Assembly: GCA_018296165.2 (NCBI GenBank)
Contig: JACKQL020000010.1
Coordinates: forward strand, 806,001 to 870,000
Source of the DNA: Termitomyces sp. T153
Taxonomy: Eukaryota > Basidiomycota > Agaricomycetes > Agaricales > Lyophyllaceae
Direction of reading: 5' to 3'
DNA: 64,000 nt
Shown: positions 1 through 13,471 of the stretch, piece by piece
Layout of the letters: every line of letters starts with the position of its first letter
Position numbering within the stretch: position 1 is the stretch's first letter
Program-made: the position numbers and the translations under genes
The notes under the pieces: model-generated
The model's database searches: none
What the model was told of the DNA's origin: nothing
Seen by the model: only the letters and a program-made list of their open reading frames with translations

Positions 1-1516
1 TTAGACTGAGCTTCAATACAATTCACTACCTGAAGTCTTTGTCAAGTAAGTGTTCGGTTCCTCTTTACTAGGAAAATATCTACCCTTGTTCAATACACAT
101 AATAGAGCGAAGTAAGTTAGTTATTAACCAGTCACGACCGACAGGGAGCAGTACTGAAAAAACCTAGCGTTCCAGGAAAATTTTTGGTGGAAGGGATGCC
201 TTGGCTGCTCAAGCTACCTGTATGTGCGACAAACTCAGAGTGACGCAGGTCTTAGAAAAGTAACTTTTTCAGCGGAGGCTCCAGTGGTTCCGCCAGGATG
301 CAGAAGCACGACGTCAGCATGATGAGGCGCTGTATCTGAAGCTCCTTAACGACGCTAGAGCGAGAATGAAGAATGGAACGATGCCTGACTCGTTATCTGT
401 ACGGGTGGCTCAAGGTCAAAAGCAGAATGGTATGACAGATATGGAGGTAGCATATACTCTTGCAAGCTCGTTTGGAGCGGGTTTTGAGACGGTAATTTCA
501 TTTTACTGCACTGATAACTAAGGATAAGCTGCTGACAGTGTCTTGAAGACATCTGCTAGTCTCGAAACATTCATCTGTAAGTTCCTTTCCCGATTTGTCA
601 AGGCGGCATCTAAGCAGCCATTCACAGTGACCATGCTTCATTTCCCTGATGCAATGAAAAAAGCTCAGGCAGAACTCGATCGCGTGGTTGGCAGCGATCG
701 AATGCCCGAATATTATGACAAGGAGAGTTTACCTTATACCAATGCCCTCATCAAGGAGACAATGCGGTATGTCCATAATTCCATTACTGCATTGAATGAG
801 ATCTTATCTAACGTTTTGGAGTTGGCGACCGGTTGCTGCGTTCGGAGCCGCACCCCATGCTGTAACTGTTGACGACGAATATCATGGAATGTGAGGACCA
901 TAACAGATTGAAAAAATAAAACTGGTCATCAACTGCTTGTTCACCAGGTTCATCCCCAAAGGAGCTACAATTTATGCAAATATCTTGTGCGTTTACTTTG
1001 TGAGATGCTCTTGGAATCTCCGGGTTGAATAGCGTCCTCGCAGCGGGATAATGCATGATCCAGGTGGGACCATTATCTTATCAACTATTGAACTAATGTC
1101 GCATTTAAAGAGATGTTCCCATCACCGGATGACTTCCGACCAGAGCGATTTCTGGAGACTCAGGACTCCCGCCTGCAGACCTTTGACCTTCCATTTGGGT
1201 TCGGTCGTAGAATCTGTCCAGGTATGCATCTTGCGCGAAACTCGATCTTCATCAATATCGCTAGGATGCTATGGGCGTTCAATATTTCACCTGCCTTAAA
1301 CGAAGATGATCGAAAAATCATTCCCGGTTAGTGCAATGACCCGAGTGACCGCCATGAACTTCCTGAGTTTTATAATCTATAGATCGTTGGAAATTTACAA
1401 CTGGCATTAGCTCCAAACCTTTGCCGTTCAAATGCAGATTTATTCCAAGGAACGAAAAGATAGCAGAGTGTATCAAGGAGGAAGCACGAGCAGCCAGGGA
1501 GAAATTGGAAAGTTGA
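1..1516 (+). CDS. Cytochrome P450, C-terminal part (copy A, cut by window edge)
   Basis: This is the downstream two thirds of a fungal microsomal P450, a heme-thiolate monooxygenase of unknown substrate. Its 5' part lies outside the window. Spliced exons give the I-helix AGFET (477-491), the K-helix KETMR (ExxR), FRPERF, and the heme loop FGFGRRICPG with the cysteine ligand, and end at TGA 1514-1516. Introns such as GTAAGTTCC...ACAG (after codon FI) and GTTAGTG...ATAG can be read, and every junction I followed keeps frame. It is about 90% alike to copy B at 8316-10771, and the likeness continues past the stop. The family looks like the large basidiomycete P450 expansions; I cannot name the CYP family or the substrate. 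The first exon border near position 10 is uncertain. Confidence 0.85.
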
Positions 1517-1749
1517 GGGCAAAAGCCGCTTCCCATATGATTTGAATAAATACTTCTAGCGAATGTAGTACAGTTTGCAATAGTGGTATACAAGCGAGTC
1601 AGATGTACCTCACTCCACCCCATTACCTCCTCCAACAAAGTCAGCATCTTCACCTCCAATCTGTTTGTTATCAAGTATTTACGATACTGATATATGGACA
1701 ATGACGCGCAAACCAAAACACAGATGATGCCGACCATGGCAATACAATC

Positions 1750-4700
1750 TTAATCCTCATCCTCGAAACGCAATATTTGTGCATCTTCATCTACCCTCAG
1801 ATCCCTGTATCCCCGTCTTGAGCGGTAGAACACTCCTTCAGTACGGGATGCAATCCACTCCCAAGCAATGCCTGCGATGCCGATGAGATACCATGGCACA
1901 GACGCCAGCGTGTCAAGAATGCCTGACTCATATCTGTATGAGCTCAGACCATCTCCTGGTAGGCGAATAGTTCTAATGCCTTCGAATCAGCATAGCCAAA
2001 CAACCCAGAACCATGCATAGACATACCCTCGAGCAAGACCGCTTCTTCGATAGTAGGAATAGCCAATGAGAGCGGTTACTCCAAAAGGAATCAACAGGAC
2101 GAATAACCAGAAAAATGGTCCGTGAGCCTTAAACCCAGGACAAGCGTGGCGAACACCACGATCAAGACGGGTCTCTCCATCTCCATCACAACTAGAGTAC
2201 GGGATGAGGCGGTAGGGTGTTCTCTCATACCAGTAATCTTCGCCACTCTTGCACGCTTCCACTTCATCATTGGGTAATGGAGTTGCACCAGGTAATAGAA
2301 CGCACTCATCAGCATCGTTTTTGACGTAATTGAATTCACTTCAAGGCAAGTCAAGTTCTGGATGATCGCACCTAATCACGAAAAACCGACATACCATTCG
2401 AAATCGACCTTGGCACAGGGGCAAGTCTCCACAATATTCTCTTCAACTTTATCCTGTTTTCCAACCACGCAGTTGGCGTCTCTGACACGACGATGATATA
2501 GAGTCTGTTGACAATGTAAGTCGTGGCTCAAATGCCTGTGACACGAGACTCACTCGGCGGCCAAACAAACAGCGTTCTTCACGTTCCTCGCTAGGGCTCC
2601 AGAGTTCAAAGTCGTCCTCTCCAGGTTTTTCACGGTTCAAAACACCTATAGAGCATTATAAAGCGCCATGGTAGCAGTCATGAAGCTGGACTTACATCGC
2701 TTAGACGTCAATGCAGTGAAGTCAACATGAATCGCAACTGAGCCCGAACTTTTAGGGTAGCTACCCATCAAGATGAACCTACGACTCGTATCCGATGTCA
2801 CAGTGACGACAAATCTAATTCGGATCTTGTCTTTGCTGAATTTATACTCTCTCCAGCTCAAGCCCTGGTCTGTACTGAAAAGCAAATAATCTGTAGGTTC
2901 TTCGTCGTTGACTATGACCAAGATAGATCCAGAGTCGCCAAATTCCCATAGGTGGGCGTCTTTGTGAATTTCTTCCCAAGTAAAGCCCCCGTCACGGCTG
3001 AGGAAAGTATCACTGTCCTGATATGGAGCGAGCTCTTCACCGACATTGCCGACAGCCATGATGAGTCCAACCACCGAGGGACTACTAAAAGTCGCTCTTG
3101 GATCGAGTCGCTCGGTGTATCCATGCAGATGTAGGGCACATCTCTGGTCAATGAGTACATGAGTAAGAATAGTCAAGAACCCAAGGCAAATCTCGTACCG
3201 CTGTGTTACATTCATAGGGCCGCCCTTGTGAATCGACTTTGGGGGGAGTCAGGGGTTTCCAAGTGCTTCCTAGTGTGTCGATCAGCGTCAAGATACCAAG
3301 ATATTTGGAGACTAGGAAAACCAACCATCATTATGCGTGATCCTGGTCTGAAGTTTCTTCTTCCTAGAGATCTTAGCTTCTGCTGTGTTCGAAACAATGT
3401 TGATGAGAGCGATGCCATCGAGACCAATCATCTTTTCAAAGTCCACGAAACCCGCGTCGTTGCGGTTGACGTTCTCGATAGAAAGCCCAAAGTAGGTACC
3501 GTTGGAATTGGACTTGAGGATGTTCCCATAAAACGGATCTTCGGACATTGTCATGTGAATGAACAAGGACTTCGTGCTTGACTCTAGAATTGTGTATGCC
3601 TGGATGCTGCTGATCAGCGCATGAATTAGAGTAATAAAACACCGCAGACGTACGTGAGTCTCAGGATGCATGCCCCGCGGGAACTGTCCAGCCGCAAAGT
3701 GATATCCATCCAAGGACACTTGCAATTCAAGCGAACGGCCACCAGGTTCCGCCTATAAATCAACCTCGATCAGTAAAGAAACGACGGTGCAAAGCTACAA
3801 TCTAACCGAAGCGACGACCAAAAACTCCGAAAACTTAGCAAATCCAACAACCTGTTCAAACATCTTTCTCTTTCTTGAGAAGTAATTGGCTCCGACAACC
3901 AACTGCATCGGTTCAAGCTGCATCCTAACCTGAGATCCCGTCTTCTCTGCATACGACTCACACACTATCTCAGTCGGGTCCGCATACAGATCCTTGTCCT
4001 TTGTGAAGGCACAGTTGCGCACGTACTTCTCCACGAAATACCAATTACGGCCGTTGTCGCGCGTATAGGACGCCTCGGTGTGACAGTTTTGTCCATCTGA
4101 AAAACAATTTTCATTACCCGTCCAGATGAGGGTGTCCGTGTTCGGGTGGAATCTGAGGACTTCGACACCGAAAGTGTTAGGTGGGGTGGGCGCCCCTTGT
4201 TCATACCATGTGCGTCCTGTGTCAGTGGTATAGTAAAAGAATTTTGTCTCCGTGATAAGGTAGGCGCGCTCGTTAGAGAACTTGTGGTGGTAAAAAGCAA
4301 GGAAACGTTTGTCTGGGAAAAGCTGTTTCCATGTGTAGCCTTCATTGGATGATTGCCATACTGCGCCTTCAGCGGTGCGGACGAGGAATGTCTAGATATA
4401 CGGGTGAAACTAGGCATAGGAGATAGATGCGTCGGAAGCCTCACTGTCGAATCCTTGAAGTAAGCGTGTTGAACAATATAGTTTGGGAATTCAAACTAGA
4501 GGATCATGAGTGTAGGCAGACAAACTATGCCGCGTATACTCACAGTCTGGTGAATGACGTCTCCTTCCTTCGGTGCAGCTACCACAAGCCTCAATACCCC
4601 AATGCTGGAATCGACCTAAGAACATCATACCTTGCGAACACTTCTTCTCAACTTTCTCATCCTTCTTAACTCCATCCTTGCATGTGTTGCCAGGAATCTT

Positions 4701-7118
4701 CCGATATCCAGACGAACCAAGATACGTTTCTTTGTTCGGATCTCCAACACAAACACCCGCAGGTATAGGCTCAGGGCCAGCAGGTACACATTCGTCTCCC
4801 GAGCGCACGAAGTTGTAGTCACTAGGATTCGTCAATTATTGATCGGGGTTTAAGAATATGCAATATTTGATTCGGTACTAACCACTCATAATCCGCATCT
4901 GTACACTCACAGTCTTCCTCATGCACAACGGGATCTTTGAATTTCTCCCCGACGTAGCAGTTGGCATCAGGCTTTCTGCGTTTGTACCATTGCTATGAGC
5001 CTACTTTCAGAACAGGCCGCAAAGAGAGAAGAGAAGGGAGTAAGTAGAGACATGCCTTGTGTCCCATCAAGCACTCTGTTCCCCTGTTCCGCGCAAACCA
5101 TTTTTCAAAGTCACTCTCAATGCATTTCCTCGAGCGAGTGTTCGCAAAGTCCAAAAAGACGACGACAACGCGTCCGACGCCGTCCTTCTGGTCACGGCGC
5201 GCTACCGAGCCGAGGAGAAGAAACTTTTGCGAGGTAGAATCCGGAAGGGTCATCAAACCACGAGCGAGGAGCTTCACGCCAATATCATATGTCTTCCTGC
5301 GTAGCAAAAAGAAGATCATCACCTATACAACTACATATAAACAGGTTGACTCACCAATTCTGCCCCAAATCCGTTGAATACTGGATCTTATCCGTCGGCT
5401 CCTCATCATTCACAATAACCAGTATACTCCCGGAATCTCCAAATTCATACTTATGCGCCCCAGGCCGAACCATCGTCCAGTCAATACCCGCATTGGTACT
5501 TAGGAACGTGTCGCTATCCTGGTATGCGGAGAGACTATCGCTCACAGATCCAACGCCCATGACGAATCCCGGTGCTGGTGAGGAAAAGATACGACCAAAA
5601 TTGTGTGGGTTTGTGATAGAGTGAAGATGGAGCGAGCAGGATTTGCTGTCACAGTTGAAAGGGCGGTCGTTGCTGTCTTTGTTCGGGGAGTGGATGGGTT
5701 GCCAGTTGCTACCTATGGCAACAGTATAGATTCAGAGTGCGAAGGCGAAGAGAGTGAGGGAGGGGACGAACCGTCGTCGAATGTAATAACTGTCTTGAGC
5801 TGCTTGATGGTTCCATGGGCCTCGACGTCTTTCGCATTCGAGACGACATTAGCGAGTCCAATACCATCTACACCATATATCCGCTCATAATCAACGAATC
5901 CCCGCTCGTTCCTATTGGTGTCCTTCAGACTCTCCACGAAGAATGTCCCATTCGAATTACTCATGAACAACGTGCCGATCGATGCGCGATCATGGAGCAC
6001 AACATCTACAGCCAGCGAATACGAGGTAGACTCCACGACCGTATACGCATTCTCGCGGAGCTGAGCTGAAGATGCATGCGGGAATTGTGCCTTTGCCCAC
6101 GCCATGCCATCCAGTGAGACGTACAGCACCATTTCACCAGTATTACCGGGGGACATGTCTCTCATCGCGACTAAAGCATATTTGGATACGATGGCGAATG
6201 CGATGACGCCCTTGGCATTCTTTCCGATGCCTAAGTCTTCCACTTTAATCTCTTTTTCAAAGAAGTCAGTGCTGGAAAAGAGGCGGCTTGAAGAGAGAGA
6301 GTGTGAGCCAGTGTTCGTTGACGTGTCGAAGGCGACGCAGAAGATAAGTTCTTTGGGTACATCGGTCTTGAATGCTTTATTGCTGTGGGCAAATTGGCAA
6401 TGAGAGGTTTCAGACAAAAGCTTTTGGGGAATGTCGCCGAAATGTGATTTGGTATAAAATGTCTACGACGAACAAGTCACTTCTCAGTTGACAGAATCGA
6501 ATCCCAGTACATACTTCATCATGGCATACCGCACCCCAACCTCCTTTTTCGCAACTTGTGCCTTGGTAGAGAATATGTCCGTCCATTCCTGCTGAAGCAT
6601 GGAAAGACAGAGGTTTTGGCACAAGCGCCGGCGGCAATGGCAATTTGAATGTCCTCCATGTCTTTCCTCGGTTGTCTGTGCGATAATGTTCTTCTTTGTC
6701 TGTCAAAGCGAAAGCCTGAACAAAATGTTGATTATTCTTTAACCTGACTTTCAATGCGATAGATGAACACTCACGTAGCGGTTATTAAACGGGTGTTCAA
6801 TAACCATACTTATCTTCCCTTTGGGAATCCCATCTGCCAGGTTCCACGTCTTTCCTTCATCCTGCGAAACATAAACATTTCCTTCAATAGAGTCATGATA
6901 TATTGCAGACTGCAACCAAAATGAATTTTGCATGACAGCCAAACATACAACTCTATGCCTACTTGTGTGTCATCAAAAAAGAATACATTTGCAGGTAGAT
7001 TGTCGAAGGAGCTGATTGTATGTTCTGGTTTCTGGGCGCTTGCTAGTAAGAGGCAAGAGAATAGAAAGTAGAATAGAAGAACGGGGGCTCTGTGTCGCCC
7101 TAGCATGGTTGTTAACAT
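1750..7118 (-). CDS. VPS10: Vacuolar protein sorting receptor Vps10 (sortilin family)
   Basis: This is a type I membrane receptor of the late Golgi that binds soluble vacuolar hydrolases in the lumen and cycles to the endosome. The start has a signal peptide (Met-Leu-Gly-Arg-His, then a hydrophobic run ending ASAQ). Two tandem VPS10 beta-propeller domains follow, each with bladed FYVSxDxGxTW-type repeats ([21 protein letters not shown]). The block YQDSDTFLS...[18 protein letters not shown] occurs once per domain (about 5350-5560 and 2850-3060). Cys-rich 10CC segments follow, then one transmembrane helix ([19 protein letters not shown], about 2060-2115), and a short acidic cytosolic tail ending FEDED at stop 1750-1752. 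Many introns split it. I chose the Met at 7118; a second in-frame Met at 7106 also fits a signal peptide. The roughly 1,400-residue length with two domains fits fungal Vps10. Not every splice junction was checked. Confidence 0.92.
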
Positions 7119-8315
7119 GTCGGCGCAGCACTAACGCGTCCAAATCTGAGGCACGGGCTACACAGCCACAATTGGGCGCCGCCTCATCACGCGAATATAT
7201 TGCTGTCCTCAAGGGTGGTACACTGTCTTAAGGTTTGATTTTGATCATTAAGTAGAAGGAACATTTTGGCAAGACAACTCCAGATAACTGCATTATAGCC
7301 CTGCGGATCGGGCAGATTACCAATATGCTCAATGTTGTGGACGAGAACTTACCACATACGAACAATTTGTTTGTTTCTACTTTTCATTGACCCAACCTTG
7401 ACCTGGCTCACCTCGAAACCCTCGCCTTTCCTAGATGCACGTAGACACACAAAAAAATGATATTTAGAAATCCAATCGCTATCAGTTAGTAAGTTATCCC
7501 ACCAGAATTTCAATAGGTCTAACTTCTACACCACTCTTCTCGTCTTTACTCGTTCGCTGGGCTTATATATTTACGGCGGTAAGTATTGTATCAGTGCTGT
7601 CATGAATCTCATAAGTAACTCTTTATATTGACGTCTTGAACTGAAGTATCAGCTGCAGCACTGGATGACAGCCGATATCTTGGGCGGCACCCTCATACTT
7701 ATATTAGTTTGATTCAGTTAATTCTGATCAGGTGCACAGATCCAAAGTTGATCACGAAGCGCGCTCCACAGCATTCTCGTCGGTTTTCAGCTTCTTCTTG
7801 GTTCTGCACAACCAAACTGATTTCAAGAAGGATAACGATTGAACATAGTCAACCCGAAGCTGCTTTAAATGACGTGCCCTCTCTGGAACGTCTAACCATT
7901 AATTGAAGTCGTTCGAGCTTCTGTCTGGAACTCGGTGGACGGGTTATTCCAGGTTATCTCCCACAGTCTCACGGCATTGCGGTCATTACTCCAGTGCTTA
8001 CCCTCTCGCCAAAGATCCATGGGACTTCCGGGACAGATGGATTCTCAGCTGTAGATTTGTGCCTTCTGCACAGACATCTGCATGACGAACAGTAAACATA
8101 ATTATTTGTTACTCAGAACAACTCCAGGTAGAATGGTCTTACGATCCTGACTTGATCATAGTCAAATGACTGGTTGCATCTTCGATGTTTGGCTTGGGAA
8201 CAATTCCTTTATCTCGTAACTTTATCTCGCGAGACAACAATTCTGATTGGACTTTCCCTTTTTGACCTGCTTCCTCAGCATATATAAGTCGGCAAAATTC
8301 CTTCTGTCCACAAGC
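7119..8315. other. Divergent intergenic region between VPS10 and P450 copy B
   Basis: About 1.2 kb between two divergently transcribed genes. I see no conserved coding segment. A TATATAA lies at 8280-8286, about 30 nt before the P450 ATG, and another TATATAT lies near 7563. Short open frames here have no recognisable motif. Confidence 0.5.
8280..8286 (+). promoter_or_regulatory. TATA box of P450 copy B
   Basis: A TATATAA starts about 36 nt upstream of the ATG at 8316. The position suggests a short 5' leader. No transcript data back it. Confidence 0.4.
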
Positions 8316-10771
8316 ATGGCCTTCATCAAGTTGCCTTGGAACTCTCCATCGAATACATCGCCTACAATATCCTGGACCTCTCTTGTGATTGTTCTTTGTC
8401 TTGCATGTCTCCTTCATTTCGCTCTCAAGTGGCTGAACCTTCGAAAGTCGATGCCTCCAGGACCACTGGGTATTCCTTTCATTGGCAACATGCATCAAAT
8501 GCCAAAGGACAAGCCTTGGCTCAAGTTCTTAGGGTGGAGTCGTCAATATGGTTTGTCCTTGTTCACGATTATCGAAACGACCCCCTGACTTTCCTCAGGT
8601 CCTGTGGTATCTATCTTTCTTGGTTCAACGCCTGTCATTGGTAATACAGAGACCAACTATAAGAACATCTGATCATTATTTTTTTGTCCAAGTCCTCGGA
8701 ACCGCTCAAGCTGCATGGGACCTTCTAGAAAAGCGTTCAGAGTTCTATTCAAGCCGCCCACGGTCCATCTTTATGTGAACCAGTGTCTCAGCCCCAGATT
8801 CAAAGCTAATTCCAACCTCATGTAGGGGAGAACTCTTGTCCGGCGGTAAACGAGGCTTACTGCGACCTAATGATGACAAGTGGCGTCGGTGGCGAAAGGT
8901 AAAAGCTGCGATACTATGTTCTTCGTTATCATGCTGAATAGCCAGCATGTTTTCAGATACTTCATTCTAGTTTTCACTATCAAATGGCGCAAACATACCA
9001 GGATCTGCAGTCACTTGAATCAAAGATATCCCTCTGTGAAATACTAGAAGCACCTCAAGACTATGTACGCCACCTCCAAAGGTGAGGATTGCCATTCAGG
9101 GTATAAAGGGTATAACTGTCATGGCCTTCTTATCTTTTCACAAGATTTGCTGCTAGTGTGATAACGACCATTACGTACGGGGTGCATGTAAAGAGTCTTG
9201 ATGACTGGATTGTGAAAGAAAACATGGACACTATGAATTGTGAGTTGATTAGGGCTCATATTCCTTGTAAAATTGGAATTTAGTTCGATTCACTACTTGA
9301 AGTCTTTAGAAAGTAAGTGTTTGATTCTTACTCGGAAAATATCCATGCATATTTAATACATATAGAGCAAAGTAAGTGACCAGCCTGTCTTGGCTGGCTA
9401 GAAGGATTATTAAAAGCACGTAGCGTTCCAGGCAAATTTCTAGTGGAAGGGATGCCCTGGTTGCTCAAGTTACCTGTATGTGTGGTACGCCAATGTCAGA
9501 GTCACGAAGCCTTTACACAACTTTTGTTCAGCGGAGGCTCCAGTGGTTCCGCCGGGTTGCAGAAGAACGACGTCACCACGAGGAAGCGCTGTTTCTGAAG
9601 TTCCTCAACGATGCTAGAGCGAGAATGAAGAATGGAACAATGCCTGACTCTTTATCTACTCGGGTAGCTCAAAGCCAAAAGCAGAATGGCATGACAGATT
9701 TAGAGATGGCATATACTCTTGCAAGCTCGTTTGGAGCGGGTTTTGGGACGGTAGTTTCATTTTCGCATTGATGACTATGGATAAGCTGCTGATAGTGGCT
9801 TGAAGACATCTGCTAGTCTCGAGACGTTCATCCGTAAGTTCCTTTCTGGGTCGTCATCGCATGCGTCATTTAAGCAATCATTCGTAGTCATCATGCTTCA
9901 TTTTCCTGATACGATGAGAAAGGCTCAGGCAGAACTTGATCGCGTGGTTGGCAGCGATCGAATGCCCGAATATTATGACAAGGAGAGTTTACCTTATACC
10001 AATGCCCTCATCAAGGAGACAATGCGGTATGTCCATAGTTCCAGTACTGCGCTTGATGTGACCGTATCTAACGTCTTGCAGTTGGCGACCGGTTGCTGCG
10101 TTCGGAGCCGCACCCCATGCTGTAACTGTTGACGACGAATATCGTGGAATGTGAGTGCCGTAACATATTGGATACAACTTCTCTTCCACTGATTGTTCAC
10201 AAGGTTCATACCAAAAGGAGCTACATTGTATGCGAATATCTTGTGCGTCTTCCTCTGAAATTCCCTTGAGATTTCTGTGTTGAATAGCATTCTTGCAGTG
10301 GGATAATGCACGATCCAGGTTGGGACTGTTATCTTACTAATTGCTATTGAAGTAATGTTGCAAAGAGATGTTTCCATCACCAGATGACTTCCGACCAGAG
10401 CGATTTCTGGAGACTCAGGACCCCCGTCTGCAGACCTTTGACCTCCCATTTGGGTTCGGTCGTAGAATCTGTCCAGGTATGCATCTTGCGCGAAACTCGA
10501 TCTTCATCAATATCGCTAGGATGCTATGGGCTTTCAATATTTTACCTGCCTTGGCTGAAGATGGCCAACAAATCATTCCTGGTTAGTGCAACGACCTGAA
10601 CAAGTACCATTGACTTTCTGAGCTCTGTAATCTATAGATTCTTGTAAATTCACAACTGGCATTACCTCCAAACCTTTGCCGTTCAAGTGCAGATTTATTT
10701 CAAGGAACGAAAAGATAGCAGAGTGTATTAAGGAGGAAGCACGAGCCGCCAGGGAGAAATTCGGAAGTTGA
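8316..10771 (+). CDS. Cytochrome P450 monooxygenase (copy B, complete, many exons)
   Basis: A heme-thiolate monooxygenase anchored in the ER. The ATG at 8316 opens an N-terminal hydrophobic anchor (SLVIVLCLACLLHFAL), then the proline hinge MPPGPLGIPFIGN. Splicing out about a dozen short introns keeps one frame to TGA 10769-10771, roughly 500 residues. Seen motifs: WRRWRK (C-helix), I-helix AGFGTT, KETMR, FRPERF, FGFGRRICPGMHLA with the heme cysteine. A six-base micro-exon (AGCAAA, near 9370) lies between two GTAAG donors, as in copy A. Oddity: the I-helix acid, Glu in copy A (GAG 486-488), is Gly here (GGG 9745-9747). In most P450s this acid-alcohol pair helps deliver protons to bound oxygen. 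Substrate unknown. It may be functional with altered chemistry, or early in decay. Confidence 0.88.
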
Positions 10772-11035
10772 GAGCCAATGATGCTTCGCAACTGCAGGAC
10801 ATATCAGTAGTATTTCTACCTCCGGCGTCCACTGCCCGTATGACATGTCAATGAATATTTCTAGCGAATGTAGCACACTGCTTCAATGAATATCAGTATA
10901 CAAACGAGTCTCGAATGTGTCCCTTCAACGATGGTTGACCATGCACACCTGTAATCTGGGCATTCGGAAGCATTAACATCTAGGATACTGAAGACTCTCT
11001 GATATATGAGCAATGACGCGCAGACCCAACACAGC
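9276..11035 (+). repeat. Segmental duplication matching 1-1735
   Basis: The P450 C-terminal two thirds, its introns, and about 250 bases of 3' flank recur at 1-1735. Past the stop both copies share blocks such as TTCTAGCGAATGTAG and CAATGACGCGCA. The upper copy also has insertions in its 3' flank. Copy A begins at the window edge, so the full duplicated length is unknown. Confidence 0.8.
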
Positions 11036-11224
11036 TCACCTGGAAAATCCGAATTTCAGGGTCAAACATCATCTGGTATAGTTGATGCTGCCATCGCAAT
11101 GATACAATCAATATGGATAAAAAAAGTCTCTCTACTGAATATGCGTCAAGGAGGCCGCGCGACTCGACTTATGCCTTCCTGCCTTCTCCAAATATACAAT
11201 AGTCAAAAGTAGAATTGCTAACAA
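10772..11224. other. 3' flank of P450 copy B up to the tRNA gene
   Basis: No gene is recognised. The first 260 bases match the 3' flank of copy A. A 68-codon open frame at 11006 shares its first bases with the copy A flank, but there that DNA lies just beyond the VPS10 stop; I do not call it a gene. Confidence 0.5.
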
Positions 11225-11298
11225 GGCCGACTAGCTCAGTTGGTTAGAGCGTCGTGCTAATAACGCGAAGGTCTTGGGTTCGATCCCCACGTTGGCCA
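11225..11298 (+). tRNA. tRNA-Ile, anticodon AAU
   Basis: A 74-nt cloverleaf with no intron. Acceptor GGCCGAC pairs with GTTGGCC (one G-U), D stem GCTC/GAGC, anticodon stem TCGTG/CGCGA, loop CTAATAA giving AAU, T loop TTCGATC, and discriminator A. A run of five T just downstream (about 11302-11306) fits a Pol III stop. The first T-stem pair (T49-C65) is mismatched. The main alternative is a slightly decayed copy. Confidence 0.93.
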
Positions 11299-11529
11299 TA
11301 TCTTTTTCTACCTTTACATCTTTCTCCAAGATGCTTTTAGCTTGAATATTGAAGGAGGGCGCATATGTATTAAAATCAAGCTTCACTCTTGGACAACCCC
11401 CACATGTACTAAAATTGAAAAAGCTTATCCTTGAAGCCTCATTAATTTATTTCCCATCGATTTTTACCTTATTCTGTCAATTTGTGTTAACCACGCACAT
11501 TCTTACTTATGTGATTATAGCTGGGCATT

Positions 11530-11603
11530 CACGTGGACAACCACGCTCACGAAAAGGTAGCCACGTTGATGAAAAGGTAGCTATGCTCACAAAAAGGTGG
11601 AAG
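11530..11603. repeat. Short tandem repeat, about 25-bp unit, 3 degenerate copies
   Basis: Three imperfect units contain CCACG/CTATG, a short variable part, then AAAAGGTAG or AAAAGGTGG. The period is about 25-27 bases. Confidence 0.6.
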
Positions 11604-11761
11604 TTTGAGCAAAGCCTACTCATACACAAAGAATCACTCACCTTCGGCTTATTGTTCTTGATCTTTTATCCCTGTTATTTCATTTACTAGGTCTACCGAG
11701 GCGTTTATTAATGACTCGTCCTTAGCTATTATTTAGCAGAGGTAGATATCCGAAATCGTAA

Positions 11762-11926
11762 CATTGTAACAGTGCTAACCACACAAATAAAAAAAAAGAA
11801 TAATAAGATATAACAGCGCTGACCACCCACACTGACCACACAAACAGAAAAAAGGAATAATAAGATATAACAGTGCTGACCCACACGCTGACCACAAATA
11901 GAAAAAAGAATAATAAGATATTGATG
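11762..11926. repeat. Minisatellite, about 55-bp unit, 3 copies
   Basis: Three units share AACAGTGCTGACC..., a CACACAAA-type stretch, then an A-run followed by GAATAATAAGATAT. The unit length varies because of small indels and a partial inner repeat in unit 2. Confidence 0.75.
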
Positions 11927-12338
11927 CTCAAGAAGAGCTAGAATTCCAAAGATTGTTAAGCAACATTTGGTACCGAAGCAGCACGGAATCCCCTAGTAAA
12001 AGGCGAGGGGATTGTCTGTTTGACGCTTCGGCTGTTGCTACTGTCTACTGGGCAAGAACTGATGTGCGTGCATGGGTTCTTGCTTTTTGTTCAGCCTACG
12101 GGGTACCCACGTGATCCCGTTAACTCGACCTGACCTCGCAACCCACTAGCAGTCATCTCCAGCTTCCGCGCCAAATCTCGTTATTGATGGCTTTGTTCAT
12201 TCCTTGCTCGTTCAGGCACTTGACGAAACCGTTCGGATAAGAATCTATTTTCTGCACGTGGGGCGATTCACAAATGTCGGGATTCGGCAGTCGTATTCGC
12301 GTGAATAACTTCCTCGTCCCGTGTCTACTCAGAAACAA

Positions 12339-13048
<710 letters not shown>

Positions 13049-13471
13049 GAGGTCGTAAGGTTTCTCATAGCCAGCCCTTGTTTCTTGTGATATTTTTGGA
13101 GATGAGGACGATGCTGATCTTACCGATAAGACCGTTACATGGTCTTTTTGAGCTTCTCTCATTATCTTGTCGCTGCTGCTTTTCGTTGTGCCCTTCAAAG
13201 CCATCGTATATCTACCTTTACATAGGGCTATGGTGATTCGTGAGACGTCTGCTTCCAAGCCTCTCTTTGTACTACTCTAGATGCCTTATCACGAGCGATT
13301 CATTTTACTTCTGGTTGTGTTTCCCTCTAGTGTAATCTCTGAACCTTATCCCTCGATGATCTTCGAAACACCTATCAAGACGGCTAGTCCACATGACTCG
13401 AGGTAGTAGAAATAGACTATCATTATGAGACAGAGTTTGCCGTAAGAATTGGAATAAAGTGGCCAACATTG
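13049..13471. other. Convergent 3' spacer
   Basis: The shared 3' flank of cytidine deaminase and the F-box gene. Open frames here are short and antisense; no gene is seen. Confidence 0.5.

Larger units (their letters stand above)
11299..12338. other. Repeat-bearing spacer between tRNA-Ile and cytidine deaminase
   Basis: About 1 kb without a convincing gene. It holds two small tandem-repeat patches (listed separately) and probably the cytidine deaminase promoter toward its right end. Confidence 0.5.

Noticed and set aside
1318..1737. 139-codon minus-strand frame
   Set aside because: It is antisense to the last P450 exons and its 3' flank; no motif.
2952..3581. Plus-strand frames inside VPS10
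   Set aside because: They are shadows of the VPS10 exons on the minus strand.
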